Of a stretch of 64,000 nucleotides of DNA, positions 48,734-58,673 are shown one piece after another. Source of the stretch: Paenibacillus tarimensis. Its GTDB lineage: Bacteria; Bacillota; Bacilli; Paenibacillales; Paenibacillaceae. The notes beneath the pieces are model-generated. The model was given only the letters and a program-made list of their open reading frames with translations. It ran no database searches and had not been told where the DNA came from. The position numbers and the translations under genes were made by a program. The DNA lies in assembly GCF_021532315.1 (NCBI RefSeq), contig NZ_JAKGAO010000011.1:186001-250000 (forward strand), given 5' to 3'. Each line of letters starts with the position of its first letter. Within the stretch, counting starts at the first letter, position 1.

Positions 48734-51700
48734 TTATGAATGAATATCCCGGCGGTCGCTGTAGCTGCTGCCCTCCGGCTGATCAGGACGCTTCATGAAG
48801 GGCCACCAGTTAGCCTCGCCAAACGTCCGCACCATCACTGGAATGAACAGCGGCAGCATCACAAGCGCGTAGAGGAACAATCCGCATAGTACTATCGTCG
48901 CGATCTGCAGCAGCGACATGACGCCTGACGGCAGCATCGCTGCGAATGTGCCGCCCAGAATCAGTGCGGCGGACATGATGACCGTGCCCATGTTCTTCAT
49001 AGCCAGCAGAATGCCTTCCTTAGGATCCAGATGGCGGTACTCCTTGAACCGGTCCATCAGGAAGATGCTGTAGTCAATACCGAGCGCCATCAGCATGACG
49101 AAGCCGAAGAACGGAACCGCCCAGCTGATGCCGGTAAGGCCCATAATCTGTACGAATATCACCTCAGCAATACCCATCGATGTGTAATACGTCAACAGCA
49201 GCGACAGCACCAGATAGATCGGCATAACCAGCGAACGGAACAGAATGATCAGAATCAGCGTTATGCCGATCAGCATCAGAACCATTGTACGCGAGTAATC
49301 CTCTGCCGAGATATTCCGCAGATCATTGTTCATGCTCGTTACGCCGCTGACAGCGTAAGCCGCATCCACATATTCCGTGCCCTTCAGCGCCCGTGCAACA
49401 GCCGCCTCCAGCTCAGGAATCTGCTTCAGAGTTTCCACTTCATACGGGTTGCCTTCGAAGATCACTTCGAATTTCACGGTCTGACGGTCCTCTGACATGT
49501 ATACGTCAAGTGCCGTCTTGAAGTCTTCGCTGTTCAGTGCTTCCTCCGGCAGGTACCAGCCGGTGAGCTGCTTGTCAGGCGCAGCTGACAGATCGTTGAG
49601 GTAGCCCTGGGCGGATTTCAACCCGTCCGTTACCTGGTTTAATCCGTCAACACTCTGATTAAGCCCGCTGGTCAGCTCGCCGAGCTGGCCCGTCAAGTCG
49701 GAGAACCCGCTCTGAAGCTCCTTTTGTCCGGTAGCCAGCTGATCGAAGCCCTTGGTCAGCTCCGGCAGCTTGCCTACAATCTGGCTCTGGCCTCCAGCGG
49801 CTTGATCAATACCAGCCTGCAGGTCACCAATTCCCTTGACAATGGTTGCCAAGCCTTCTGCAAGCGCCGATTGACCGCCAGCTGCCTGCTCAAGGCCGTC
49901 ATTCGCCTGCCCAAGGCCGCTAGCTACGCCTGCAAGCTGTGTGTTCAGCTGCGCCAGGCCTTCACCCAGCTGCTCGGCACCCGTCTGCAGCTGGGTCACT
50001 GCTCCCTGCGTCTGCAGGAAATCCGGGTCCTGCTGAAGCTCCGGATATTTCTGGGCAAGGCCGCTCAAGCCCTGGCCCACACCGGCAAGTCCCTCAACGA
50101 GCCCCTGCTGGTTGGCTGCCAAGTCGTTATAAGCTTTAGAGAGCTGGTTAAGTCCCTCTCCCATCTGCTTATAATTGGTCAGCAACTGCCGGCTCGCTGC
50201 ACTCAGCTGCTCGGCGCTTGTCTTCGCCTGCCCGAGCCCTGCCTTCAGCTCTCCGGCTCCAGCCGAGCCGTCGCGCAGACCTTTCTCAATCTGTCTCAAG
50301 CCTTCGCCGAGCTGCTGAACCCCGCTCTTCAGCTGATTCGTGCCATCAACGAGCTGGCCTACACCGTCAACAGCTTCTTTCAGCTGCGGCGCATTCTCAC
50401 TAAGCGCCTTGCTTGCTTCCGACAGCCCGCTGCTGATCTGGCCGAGGCCATCCTCTGTCTCGCCGATGCCGCTGCCAAGTGTACCGATCTGCTCGGTTAC
50501 CTGCAGATCCTCAATTGGCTCCCCGGTCGGACGCGTTGCACTGCGGACAGACTTCACGCCATCAACCTGGGACAGCTCTCTTGTAATTTTTTCAACTGCA
50601 GCAAGTCCTTCTGCCGTATCCATCGGCTTCTCTGATTGAAGGGCAACCGTGGAAGGCATGGAATCACCAGGACCGAAGCCGTCGGCAATAAGATTAAAGC
50701 CTTTAACCGAATCATAACGCTCTCCGATTTCGTCCAGAGAGTTGAAAGACGGTGTTCCCTTGTAAGCTGCCAGGAAAGGCACTGTGACTACCGCCAGAAT
50801 GAGCAGCGTCCATACCGGACGCTTCAGTGAGAAGCGGCCGACAGCCCCCCACAGGCCGCTCTGCTTGTGCTCAAGCGTTCCCTTGGCCGGCCAGAATATT
50901 GCCTTGCCCAGTATCGACATGAACACCGGGACGAGCGTCACCAGCGCAATCAGCATGACAGATACGCCGACAGCAACGGCCACCGCCGAGCGGTACAAGG
51001 CGAAGGTCGAGAATCCTATGGATATGAATCCCACCAGCACGGCCAGACCCGAGAAGAATACCGTTCTGCCCGCCGTTCTGTAGGTGTTTACGATAGCTTC
51101 TGTCTTGTCGCCCGTATGAGCCAGCTCTTCCTTAAAACGGCTGATCAGAAGAATACAATAATCTGTTCCGATACCGAACAGCACCGCCACCATGAAGATT
51201 TGGGTGAAGTTCGACAGCGGGAAGTCCGCATACTCTACCAAAAATGCCACGACTGATTGCGACGTGATATAGCTGAAGCCTACGGCCAGCAGCGGAATGA
51301 ACGGCGCAATAACAGAGCGGAATACGACGAACAGAATAATGAGAATGAAGACCACGGTAATACCTTCCGTCTTCTTCAGCCCTTCCTGCGAGCTTTCCAC
51401 TACATCCTCGCCGATCAGCCAATCACCTGTGAAATAATGCTCCATGCTGAACGCTGAGGTCGCCTCGTACAGGCTGTCTTTCATTTCGGAAGCTGAACGG
51501 TCACCGAAGTTCAGGTCAACTAGGGTCAATATCGTAGTGCCATCCTCGGAGACCATCTGCTTCTTTAGCTCCGCATTCTCAAAATGCGAAGTGATTCCCG
51601 TAATTCCTGTCTTCTCGCCCTGCGCTTCCAGAGCGGCAAGGCCTTGCTTGATCTCTTCCAGCTCGGCTGCCGAGAGACCCTCGTTATTATGGAACACCAG

Positions 51701-51925
51701 TACAGCCGAAGACGTGCTCCCGGTCTCGCTCTCGCCTTCTTCACCAGCGCTCTTCAATTCCTTCAGCATCTCGGAGGCTGTTGATGACGAATAACCGTCC
51801 GGAACGGATATCTGTCCTTTTGTTCTAACCAATTCCTCCATGTTAGGAGCAGCCAGAATTAACCCGACCGCAGCAGCCAGCCACAGAATCAGCACCAGCC
51901 AGCGCATTTTCAGTATGGTTCTCAT
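48734..51925 (-). CDS. MMPL/RND-type transporter with long extracellular repeat stalk
   Basis: The 1063-residue protein has two sets of six membrane helices. Each set carries an MMPL motif: GIGTDYCILLISRFKEE near 251-267 and ALGIDYSIFLMDRFKEY in the second half. Between them, about residues 482-785, lies a long helical extracellular insert built from repeats rich in Gly-Leu-x-Gln-Leu (LVDGTNQLKSGVQQLGEGL, for example), as in YhgE/Pip and EsaA proteins. MMPL proteins move lipids or hydrophobic compounds using the proton gradient. The gene follows the MarR gene by 20 nt; both are likely derepressed together. The substrate is unknown. Confidence 0.88.
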   Translation of the reverse strand: MRTILKMRWLVLILWLAAAVGLILAAPNMEELVRTKGQISVPDGYSSSTASEMLKELKSAGEEGESETGSTSSAVLVFHNNEGLSAAELEEIKQGLAALEAQGEKTGITGITSHFENAELKKQMVSEDGTTILTLVDLNFGDRSASEMKDSLYEATSAFSMEHYFTGDWLIGEDVVESSQEGLKKTEGITVVFILIILFVVFRSVIAPFIPLLAVGFSYITSQSVVAFLVEYADFPLSNFTQIFMVAVLFGIGTDYCILLISRFKEELAHTGDKTEAIVNTYRTAGRTVFFSGLAVLVGFISIGFSTFALYRSAVAVAVGVSVMLIALVTLVPVFMSILGKAIFWPAKGTLEHKQSGLWGAVGRFSLKRPVWTLLILAVVTVPFLAAYKGTPSFNSLDEIGERYDSVKGFNLIADGFGPGDSMPSTVALQSEKPMDTAEGLAAVEKITRELSQVDGVKSVRSATRPTGEPIEDLQVTEQIGTLGSGIGETEDGLGQISSGLSEASKALSENAPQLKEAVDGVGQLVDGTNQLKSGVQQLGEGLRQIEKGLRDGSAGAGELKAGLGQAKTSAEQLSAASRQLLTNYKQMGEGLNQLSKAYNDLAANQQGLVEGLAGVGQGLSGLAQKYPELQQDPDFLQTQGAVTQLQTGAEQLGEGLAQLNTQLAGVASGLGQANDGLEQAAGGQSALAEGLATIVKGIGDLQAGIDQAAGGQSQIVGKLPELTKGFDQLATGQKELQSGFSDLTGQLGELTSGLNQSVDGLNQVTDGLKSAQGYLNDLSAAPDKQLTGWYLPEEALNSEDFKTALDVYMSEDRQTVKFEVIFEGNPYEVETLKQIPELEAAVARALKGTEYVDAAYAVSGVTSMNNDLRNISAEDYSRTMVLMLIGITLILIILFRSLVMPIYLVLSLLLTYYTSMGIAEVIFVQIMGLTGISWAVPFFGFVMLMALGIDYSIFLMDRFKEYRHLDPKEGILLAMKNMGTVIMSAALILGGTFAAMLPSGVMSLLQIATIVLCGLFLYALVMLPLFIPVMVRTFGEANWWPFMKRPDQPEGSSYSDRRDIHS

Positions 51926-51945
51926 CTCTCTCTTGCGATCCCCCT

Positions 51946-52383
51946 TTAATCCAGCAGCAATCTGCCCAGCTTCTCATATGTCTCGATAAAACGTATGGCT
52001 TCTTCATTGTCAAAATGACTGATATAATTTGTGAGCAGCTCTTGAATTCTCTCCTCGATTTCATCAGCGGTGCGTTCCCCTTCTTCCGTAAGTGAGAGGT
52101 AAGTCACCCTGCGGTCCTTGTCATCCTGAACGCGCTCAATCATCTTCTTGTCTGAAAGCCGGGTAATGATCGCTGTAATGGAGCTCTTGCCCACACAGAA
52201 AATATCCGCCAGCTCACTGGATGTACACCGGCCGCGTTTACGGATGTAGCGGATCGTTGAGTACTGATCCAATGTCAGCTCCTCACCCATGCCTCTTCGG
52301 ATTAAGGCGTTAAGCCGCCGGTTAACTGTGAACGAGACTTCTTCATAACGGCCAATAATTGAGGCAAGCAGTTGTTTATCCAC
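51946..52383 (-). CDS. MarR family repressor
   Basis: The 145-residue winged-helix protein has the MarR core TLDQYSTIRYIRKRGRCTSS, SSITAIITRLSDKKMIERVQ and the wing DDKDRRVTYLSLTEEG. The GTG at 52,383 is the better start: AAAGGAG lies 6 nt upstream, whereas a longer frame would begin in the operator. It is the first gene of a two-gene operon with the MMPL transporter. A palindrome overlapping its promoter suggests it represses itself and the transporter until a ligand binds. Confidence 0.9.
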   Translation of the reverse strand: MDKQLLASIIGRYEEVSFTVNRRLNALIRRGMGEELTLDQYSTIRYIRKRGRCTSSELADIFCVGKSSITAIITRLSDKKMIERVQDDKDRRVTYLSLTEEGERTADEIEERIQELLTNYISHFDNEEAIRFIETYEKLGRLLLD

Positions 52384-52408
52384 GCTGTACTCCTTTCCAG
52401 AATATGGT

Positions 52409-52451
52409 TTGTATATCATACAATTATACGGTAGAACTATTCACTAATAAA
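52409..52451 (-). promoter_or_regulatory. MarR operon promoter and operator
   Basis: On the minus strand TATAAT (52,423-52,428) is followed directly by the inverted repeat TTGTAT-GAT-ATACAA (52,409-52,423), over the expected start point. A weak -35, TTTATT (52,446-52,451), lies 17 bp upstream. The size and symmetry fit a MarR dimer. Confidence 0.7.
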
Positions 52452-52523
52452 ACTATATCAGAGACAGCATTTGTCCGTCAATATTGAAGTTGACTTCCCT
52501 GATCACTAAAGCTGCTGGCACAT

Positions 52524-52561
52524 AAAAAAGCCGGACAAGGCATCCCTCACCTTGCTCGGCT
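52524..52561 (-). terminator. Terminator of the PAS histidine kinase gene
   Basis: On the minus strand AGCCG/CGGCT and CAAGG/CCTTG arms (52,529-52,561) form a stem followed by six T. Confidence 0.85.
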
Positions 52562-52572
52562 ATAAATGTTCA

Positions 52573-54771
52573 TCATGACGTTTCAGCGTACGCAGCCCCT
52601 TCCTGATAGGCCGGCAGCTGAATGGAGACAGTCGTGCCTCTGCCCGGGCTGCTGTCGAACTCCATCCTGCCGTGATGCTCCTCAATAATCTTCAGACTTA
52701 CCATAAGACCTAGCCCGGTCCCTTTTTCCTTGGTTGTGTAAAATGGTTCTCCTAACCGGGCCAGCTTGTCGGCCGGTATACCAGCTCCGCTGTCCGTCAC
52801 ATTGACCATAACATGCTCCGGCCCGGCGGTTGTTGCCACCAGCAGCATCCCGCCCCCAGGCATCGCTTCAATTGCATTCTTGATCACATTCATGAAGACC
52901 TGCTTCAGCTGGTTCTTGTCACAGTTCACCAGACAGGGGGCGTTACCCGTCTCCATCTGAATCACCACGTTGCTTAGAATGGCCTGACTGCTCAGCAGCT
53001 CGGCAACTTCACCCGCCAGCAGCCCTACATCCCACACTTTATAACAGGCCGCATTGGGCTTGGCCAGCACAAGCAGCTCATCCAGGATCATCTCAATACG
53101 TGTAAACTCGGTTTCCATGATTTGATAATAGCGGTCCGCCTGTTCCCCGGTCGCATGGCGCTGAAGCTTGGAGAAGCCCTTGAGTGAGGTCAGCGGGTTG
53201 CGAATTTCGTGCGCAATGCCGGCCGCCAGCTGCCCTGCCATTTTCAGCTTCTCGGATTTGCGCAGCAGCTCTTCCGTCTGCTTATGCCCGGTTACGTCGC
53301 GCACAGTGCCGAACAACCTTACAAAACGTCCGTCTTCATCATCGAGAAGCCGGGCAATTGCATAAATCGTGCGTGTCTCACCGCTGCCATGCCGGATTCG
53401 GAATTCGTATTCGAGCATTTCGGACTGCCTGCCGCCATCAGAAACCCCGCTTAGAAGCTGCCGCTCCATGTCTTGAATCATCTCCAGATCTTCGGGATGA
53501 ATAATGAAGCGTGCGGCTTCCTCCGCGTCAGCAAACTGTTCGCGGGAATAGCCAAATATCCGGTAAGTCTCATCCGACCATTCACGGTGTCCGCTGACGA
53601 GATACCACTCATAATGGCCAAGCCCCGCAATCTGCTGGGCGAGCACAAAATTATCCTTGCTCCGCCGCAAATCCTCCTCCGCCTGTCTCCGCGCCGATAT
53701 ATCCCGGCATACCGCAACCGTCCGGACGAGCTCTCCCTGCTCATTCCATATTTTCTTATAGGTAATCTCGCACCAGATCGTATCGCCATTCCTGTGCCTG
53801 ATCTGATAACTGGCGGCACCATGTGTGGAGGCGCCGCATTGGTCCGTTCTCCTTGGCCCTTCGGACACCGCAATATCCTTCACGATGTCCCCGGTATGAC
53901 GGCCTACCCAATCCGACTGTTCATATCCGAGCAGCCTGCTCACGGAGGGGGATACGTATTCTACAATACCCTTAGGGCTCATGTACAGAATAACGTCTTG
54001 AGCATTTTCCGATAAGGATTTATACCGCTGCTCGCTCTCCTCCAGCCGCTTCTCCGTAATTATTCGGTCAGTGATGTCCTTGCAAATGCCGAAGTAAGCG
54101 ACTATATCAGCTCCCACTATAACAGGAAGAAATGAGCATTCCAGATTGGCAGCGCTTCCGTCTTTCCTAATTATAGTCGAACAGTGCTGAATTCCTTCTC
54201 CTGCCGCCTTAAGCGCAAAATCGCCTGTCGGGTACCCGTCCTGAAGAGGCAGAAAACGGCTCAGCTTATGTCCGATAAGTTCGGGCGGCTCATAGCCGGT
54301 CATGTTCGCAAACGACTGATTGACCCGCTGCAGCTCCCATTCCGTATTCAGCGCACAGACACCATATGGATGCTGATCAAACAGCGTGCTGAAATACTGC
54401 TCCGCCCCCTGCGCCAAGCGCTTCATGACGGTTATATCATGGAAGAATACAGACAAGCCGTCCTGTCCCGGATAGAGGTGAAATTGATACCAATGCTCCA
54501 TATAACGGTCTTTATACTCCAGGATCATCGCTGTCTGGTCCCGCATGGAACGATTGAACACCTCATAAAACTGAGAATGTAGATGAGAGGGAACCTCTTC
54601 CCAGACAACCCTGCCGATCAGCCCTGCCGGTTCACGCTCCAACAGCCTGCTTGCCGCCGAATTAATGTACACCAGCCTCCAGGACCGGTCCATCGCCATA
54701 AAGCCGTCAGACAGCCGGTCCATTGCGGCCTCCACAGGAAGATGACTCTGCTCTTGATCATAATCCGGCAT
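52573..54771 (-). CDS. PAS-domain sensor histidine kinase (sporulation-kinase-like)
   Basis: The 732-residue soluble protein has four PAS domains (about 15-118, 122-240, 245-365, 372-500) and a C-terminal kinase. HisKA has phospho-acceptor His521 in AAGIAHEIRNPLTSLKG, and HATPase has NQLKQVFMNVIKNAIEAM, DSGAGIPADKL and GTGLGLMVSL. The kinase core is of the KinA/KinE type, which starts the Spo0A phosphorelay in Bacillus; the lack of membrane helices fits a cytoplasmic sensor such as KinA. No response regulator is adjacent, as is usual for sporulation kinases. Signals are unknown. Confidence 0.88.
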   Translation of the reverse strand: MPDYDQEQSHLPVEAAMDRLSDGFMAMDRSWRLVYINSAASRLLEREPAGLIGRVVWEEVPSHLHSQFYEVFNRSMRDQTAMILEYKDRYMEHWYQFHLYPGQDGLSVFFHDITVMKRLAQGAEQYFSTLFDQHPYGVCALNTEWELQRVNQSFANMTGYEPPELIGHKLSRFLPLQDGYPTGDFALKAAGEGIQHCSTIIRKDGSAANLECSFLPVIVGADIVAYFGICKDITDRIITEKRLEESEQRYKSLSENAQDVILYMSPKGIVEYVSPSVSRLLGYEQSDWVGRHTGDIVKDIAVSEGPRRTDQCGASTHGAASYQIRHRNGDTIWCEITYKKIWNEQGELVRTVAVCRDISARRQAEEDLRRSKDNFVLAQQIAGLGHYEWYLVSGHREWSDETYRIFGYSREQFADAEEAARFIIHPEDLEMIQDMERQLLSGVSDGGRQSEMLEYEFRIRHGSGETRTIYAIARLLDDEDGRFVRLFGTVRDVTGHKQTEELLRKSEKLKMAGQLAAGIAHEIRNPLTSLKGFSKLQRHATGEQADRYYQIMETEFTRIEMILDELLVLAKPNAACYKVWDVGLLAGEVAELLSSQAILSNVVIQMETGNAPCLVNCDKNQLKQVFMNVIKNAIEAMPGGGMLLVATTAGPEHVMVNVTDSGAGIPADKLARLGEPFYTTKEKGTGLGLMVSLKIIEEHHGRMEFDSSPGRGTTVSIQLPAYQEGAAYAETS

Positions 54772-54935
54772 CTGCTTTAAGCCTCCTACTTCCGCATTTA
54801 AAAACCATCACCGCCCCCATTATCCATCATTTACCTTTCCACCGTAAAGAGATTTTTTACTTATTTCTTACAAACTTATCCAAATTATGAATACTGGTTG
54901 TCGGAATAAGTCCGATCTGCTGCACAGTTCACGTA

Positions 54936-56801
54936 TTACGACTGCACAGCATGTCTATGGGAACCCTTGTTCAACTCATAATAAAACCCCTCTTGCTCCA
55001 TCAGCTCTTGATGGCTGCCCTGCTCGATTACCCGACCCTGATCAAGCACGATGATCCGGTCCGCTTGACGGATTGTATTCAAGCGGTGGGCAATAACGAA
55101 GCTCGTCCTTCCCTGCATCAAACGGGTGAGCGCTTCCTGAATCCGGACCTCCGTCACCGTATCAATACTGCTTGTTGCCTCATCCAGCAGCAGAATCGAC
55201 GGATCGGCTAGCAGCGTACGGGCAATGGAGAGCAGCTGCTTCTGACCTTGGCTAATGCCTGCCCCGTCAGCCTGCAGCATCGTATCGTAGCCCTGCGGCA
55301 GCTTGGTAATGAAGCTGTGCGCATTGGCATCCCGTGCCGCACGCTCCACATCCCGGTCCGATGCATCCAGCCTGCCGTAACGGATGTTGTCCCGAATGGT
55401 GCCCTCGAATAAAAAGACATCCTGCAGCACAAAACCCATCTGACGGCGCAGGCTGGTCCTGGTGATGGTTACGGTCGGGCGTCCGTCAATGCGGATTTCG
55501 CCCTCATCCGGATCATAGAACCGGGAAAGCAGCTGGAAAATCGTCGTTTTTCCCGCCCCGGTTGGTCCGACCAGGGCTATCGTCTCACCGGGCCGGGCGC
55601 GGATCGTTACATCCTTGATCGTTTGCCCGCCCTTTTCATAGGCAAATGAGACATTTTTCAAAACCACCTCGCCCTGTATGTTCTTGACCTCCTCCGCCTT
55701 GCGTTCATCCTGCTCCTCCCCTTCCTCCTCCAGCACGGCGAATACACGCTCAGCGCCTGCAATTGCAGACAAGAAGGTGTTGAACTGATTGGCAAGGTCA
55801 TTAAGCGGTCTGGTGAATTGGCGGGCATATTCAGCGAAGGTCACGAGTATGCCCACACTGACAATCCCATGGATGGCGAGCAGCCCGCCCGCCCCTGCGA
55901 TAACGGCAAAGCTCACATTATTCAGCATATTCATCAGCTTCGGTATAAAGCCCGTATAGGTCTGGGCCCAATAACCCGAAACCTTCAGACGGCTGCTCCG
56001 CTCGACGAACGCCTCAATCATCCGCTCTTCCATTGAGAAGCTCTTCACAATGCGGTGGGCTGACAATGACTCCTCCACAAAACCGTTCAACTGCCCCAGG
56101 TCGCGCTGCTGCTCCTTGAAATATTTGCCCGTCCGGGCCGTTATCCACTTCATGCCGAGTACCATAACGGGAATGATTGTAAGCGTGATTAGAGTCATAA
56201 GCGGACTTAGCCAGAGCATTAGGCCGAGCATGCCCGTGAAGGTCAGCAGGCTTGACAGCAGCTGGATAACCGATGTGTTAAGAGTCTGGCTGACATTCTC
56301 GATATCGTGGGTTACACGGCTCATCATGTCTCCATGCTGACGCTTCACGTAATAACTGACCGGAAGCCGGTGCAGCTGACGGAAGAGATCTTTACGCATT
56401 CCCGAAACCGCTTCTTGCGCCACGCCAATCATCCAGTAATTCTGCAGCCAGGCGGCGAGACTCTGAAACAGGTAAAATGCGCCCAGCAGCACCATTAACC
56501 CAATCAAACCGGCGTAATCACCAGGGACAAAATAGTGATCAATGGCAAAGCCGAGCAGGTAAGGCCCCATTAAGCCAAGGATAGAACTGAATACGGTCAT
56601 TACGATAATCATCACAAGCAGGGCGCGGTGCTTCCCAAGGTAGGCCCCTATCTTCACTATTGTTCTCCAGCCGTCTCTGGGACTGATCTTCTTCTTCCTG
56701 CCTGCCTCTTCGGACGGCTGCTTTCCTGCAGGGGCCGCAGCACTCGCCCTGTCAGCGGATATCGGGGCAGACCCCCGGCTGTGGTTCGCTGTCTTAGCCA
56801 T
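54936..56801 (-). CDS. Heterodimeric ABC exporter, subunit with catalytic site
   Basis: The 621-residue half-transporter has a 45-residue polar N-terminus, six membrane helices and an ABC domain. Walker A is VGPTGAGKTT, Walker B with catalytic Glu ILLLDEATSSID and H-loop IAHRLNT are intact, but the signature is changed from LSGGQ to ISQGQKQ. This pairs with its partner, which has the opposite defects, as in BmrCD and TM287/288. The ATG at 56,801 has GGAGG 6 nt upstream and overlaps the partner gene stop by 8 nt. It probably exports drugs or lipids. Confidence 0.9.
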   Translation of the reverse strand: MAKTANHSRGSAPISADRASAAAPAGKQPSEEAGRKKKISPRDGWRTIVKIGAYLGKHRALLVMIIVMTVFSSILGLMGPYLLGFAIDHYFVPGDYAGLIGLMVLLGAFYLFQSLAAWLQNYWMIGVAQEAVSGMRKDLFRQLHRLPVSYYVKRQHGDMMSRVTHDIENVSQTLNTSVIQLLSSLLTFTGMLGLMLWLSPLMTLITLTIIPVMVLGMKWITARTGKYFKEQQRDLGQLNGFVEESLSAHRIVKSFSMEERMIEAFVERSSRLKVSGYWAQTYTGFIPKLMNMLNNVSFAVIAGAGGLLAIHGIVSVGILVTFAEYARQFTRPLNDLANQFNTFLSAIAGAERVFAVLEEEGEEQDERKAEEVKNIQGEVVLKNVSFAYEKGGQTIKDVTIRARPGETIALVGPTGAGKTTIFQLLSRFYDPDEGEIRIDGRPTVTITRTSLRRQMGFVLQDVFLFEGTIRDNIRYGRLDASDRDVERAARDANAHSFITKLPQGYDTMLQADGAGISQGQKQLLSIARTLLADPSILLLDEATSSIDTVTEVRIQEALTRLMQGRTSFVIAHRLNTIRQADRIIVLDQGRVIEQGSHQELMEQEGFYYELNKGSHRHAVQS

Positions 56802-58518
56802 GGCTTGCCTCCTCCTGCTGAGAGCTGACGATGCTGCGGTACAGCGCCGAACGCTCCATAAGCTCCCAATGACTGCCCTGGTCCTGTACACTGCCATCCT
56901 CCATGAGAATGATGGTGTCCGCCTTCATAGCAGCGCTGATCTTCTGCGTAACAATCATGATGGTACAGTCATAGCGCCCCAGCGCCTCGAGCAGTCTCGC
57001 CTCCGTCTTAACGTCAAGCGCGCTTGTACTGTCGTCCAGCAGCATAACTCTCGGCCTGCGCAGCAGCGCACGTGCGACCGACAGGCGCTGCTTCTGGCCC
57101 CCCGACAAGTTAACTCCCTTCTGTCCAATCACCGTATCGTACTGATCGGGCAGACGCATGAGCGTCTCGTGGATCTGGGCATCCTGCGCAGCCTGCATGA
57201 TCTCCTCGGCAGCTGCGTCCTGTCTGCCCCAGAGCAGGTTCTCCCGCACGGTCCCCGAGATGAGCATTACCTCCTGAGGCACGTACCCGATTTGATTCCG
57301 CAGTTCCTCCGTACGCCACCCCCGGAGATCCGTGCCATCCAAGCGGACCGTGCCCGCTTCAGGCTCATAGAGCCGGGGCAGCATTTGAAACATGGTCGAT
57401 TTACCGGAGCCTGTCGCACCCAGTATGGCCGCCATGCTTCCGGGCTTAATCCGGAAGGATACGTTGTGCAGCGCAGGTGCGGACATTCCGGGATAACGGA
57501 ATGTCACCTGATCAAATTCAATCTCGGCCGCCCCGGTGGTTGAAGCGCTTACGTAATTGCCGCTGCCAGGCTCTTTATCCTCCGCCCGCAGCACCTCTTC
57601 GATCCGTCCGCCTGATGCACGGGCACGGGACAGGCCGCTCATAACGAAGGACACGACGGAGAATGCGCCAGTTATGCGGGTTGCATAGTTTATGATGGCT
57701 ACAATCTCACCTACATTGGCGCCGCCTGCCGCTACCTCGAAGCTGCCCAGCCACAGAATCAGAAGAATACAGAGGTTCATGACAAGCAGCATAACCGGCA
57801 CGACCAGCTCGATCAGCCGCAGCGCCCTGGAGGTCTGGTGCCGCAGATCATCGCTAACTTCCGTGAAGCGGGCTGTCTCATGACTTGAACGCACCAGTGT
57901 CCGGATTAGTCTCATGCCCAGAAGATTCTCCCGCAATATGCCGTTCGTCTTGTCCAGCCTGTCCTGGACCAGCCGGAACAGCTTGAAGCTCTTGTTCATC
58001 ATCCAGATCAGAAGGCCGAACAGCACGGGCGTAACGATGACCAGTATGAGTCCCAGTCTCAAGTTGACCGACAGCGCCATTACAAGACCGCCGATCATCA
58101 GCAGCGGAGCCCGCATCATAATTCGGAGGCCCATGAAGACCACATTCTGTATCTGTGTAACATCGCCGGTCAGCCGGGTAATCAGAGACGATTCCGCAAA
58201 CCGGTTATAGACCGCGTACGACATGCGCTGAACACGAACAAACATGGCTTTACGGATATCAAAACCAAGATTCTGACTGACATGGGCTGCCAGATAGGAA
58301 TTGATGATTCCCGACACAAAGCCGATCAGTGCAATCGCCGCCATCACCCCGCCGATTTGGAGCACGGCTGCCGTGTCCCTCTCCAGAATCCCTTCATTGA
58401 TGACACGAGCCATCAGCAGCGGGTGCCACAGCTCCACAACCAGCTCGACCAGCATCAGCAGCAGGGCAGCAGCCGCAGCAGCCCGATATGGTTTTAAGTA
58501 TGTAAGTACATGCCGCAT
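56794..58518 (-). CDS. Heterodimeric ABC exporter, subunit with degenerate site
   Basis: The 574-residue half-transporter has six membrane helices and an ABC domain with Walker A LGATGSGKST and a good signature LSGGQKQR, but the catalytic Glu after Walker B is Asp (MLLDDSTSALD) and the H-loop His is Gln (IVTQKIS). These changes mark the degenerate nucleotide site of asymmetric heterodimers. The ATG at 58,518 has GGGAGGG 6 nt upstream; a longer frame would add 100 residues of non-membrane sequence. The gene is the first of the pair. Confidence 0.9.
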   Translation of the reverse strand: MRHVLTYLKPYRAAAAAALLLMLVELVVELWHPLLMARVINEGILERDTAAVLQIGGVMAAIALIGFVSGIINSYLAAHVSQNLGFDIRKAMFVRVQRMSYAVYNRFAESSLITRLTGDVTQIQNVVFMGLRIMMRAPLLMIGGLVMALSVNLRLGLILVIVTPVLFGLLIWMMNKSFKLFRLVQDRLDKTNGILRENLLGMRLIRTLVRSSHETARFTEVSDDLRHQTSRALRLIELVVPVMLLVMNLCILLILWLGSFEVAAGGANVGEIVAIINYATRITGAFSVVSFVMSGLSRARASGGRIEEVLRAEDKEPGSGNYVSASTTGAAEIEFDQVTFRYPGMSAPALHNVSFRIKPGSMAAILGATGSGKSTMFQMLPRLYEPEAGTVRLDGTDLRGWRTEELRNQIGYVPQEVMLISGTVRENLLWGRQDAAAEEIMQAAQDAQIHETLMRLPDQYDTVIGQKGVNLSGGQKQRLSVARALLRRPRVMLLDDSTSALDVKTEARLLEALGRYDCTIMIVTQKISAAMKADTIILMEDGSVQDQGSHWELMERSALYRSIVSSQQEEASHG

Positions 58519-58582
58519 CCGATACCCTCCCTGTCCCACATAGTTATGATTTACCCCGGAACCAGCAGACGAACAGGCCCTT

Positions 58583-58633
58583 GCCTCTTTGCTGCAGCCA
58601 AGAAGCAAAGAGGCATCCCTCGTCCGGGATGCC
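58583..58633 (-). other. Two overlapping hairpins upstream of the ABC exporter pair
   Basis: GCCTCTTTGCT (58,583-58,593) pairs with AGCAAAGAGGC (58,604-58,614), and GGCATCCC (58,612-58,619) pairs with GGGATGCC (58,626-58,633). The two stems share three bases, so their full forms compete at that junction. Neither is followed by a T run. They lie between the hydrolase stop and the exporter start, so they could be a weak terminator or a leader structure for the exporter mRNA. Confidence 0.45.
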
Positions 58634-58673
58634 CTTCGGGCCATTATAGAATTCGTTAAGCCGGATACTCCAG

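Noticed and set aside
49724-50635. A 303-codon open frame on the plus strand inside the MMPL gene
   Set aside because: It is antisense to the repeat stalk of a well-supported protein; the low-complexity Gly/Leu/Gln codons keep the opposite frame open. No ribosome site or family motif.
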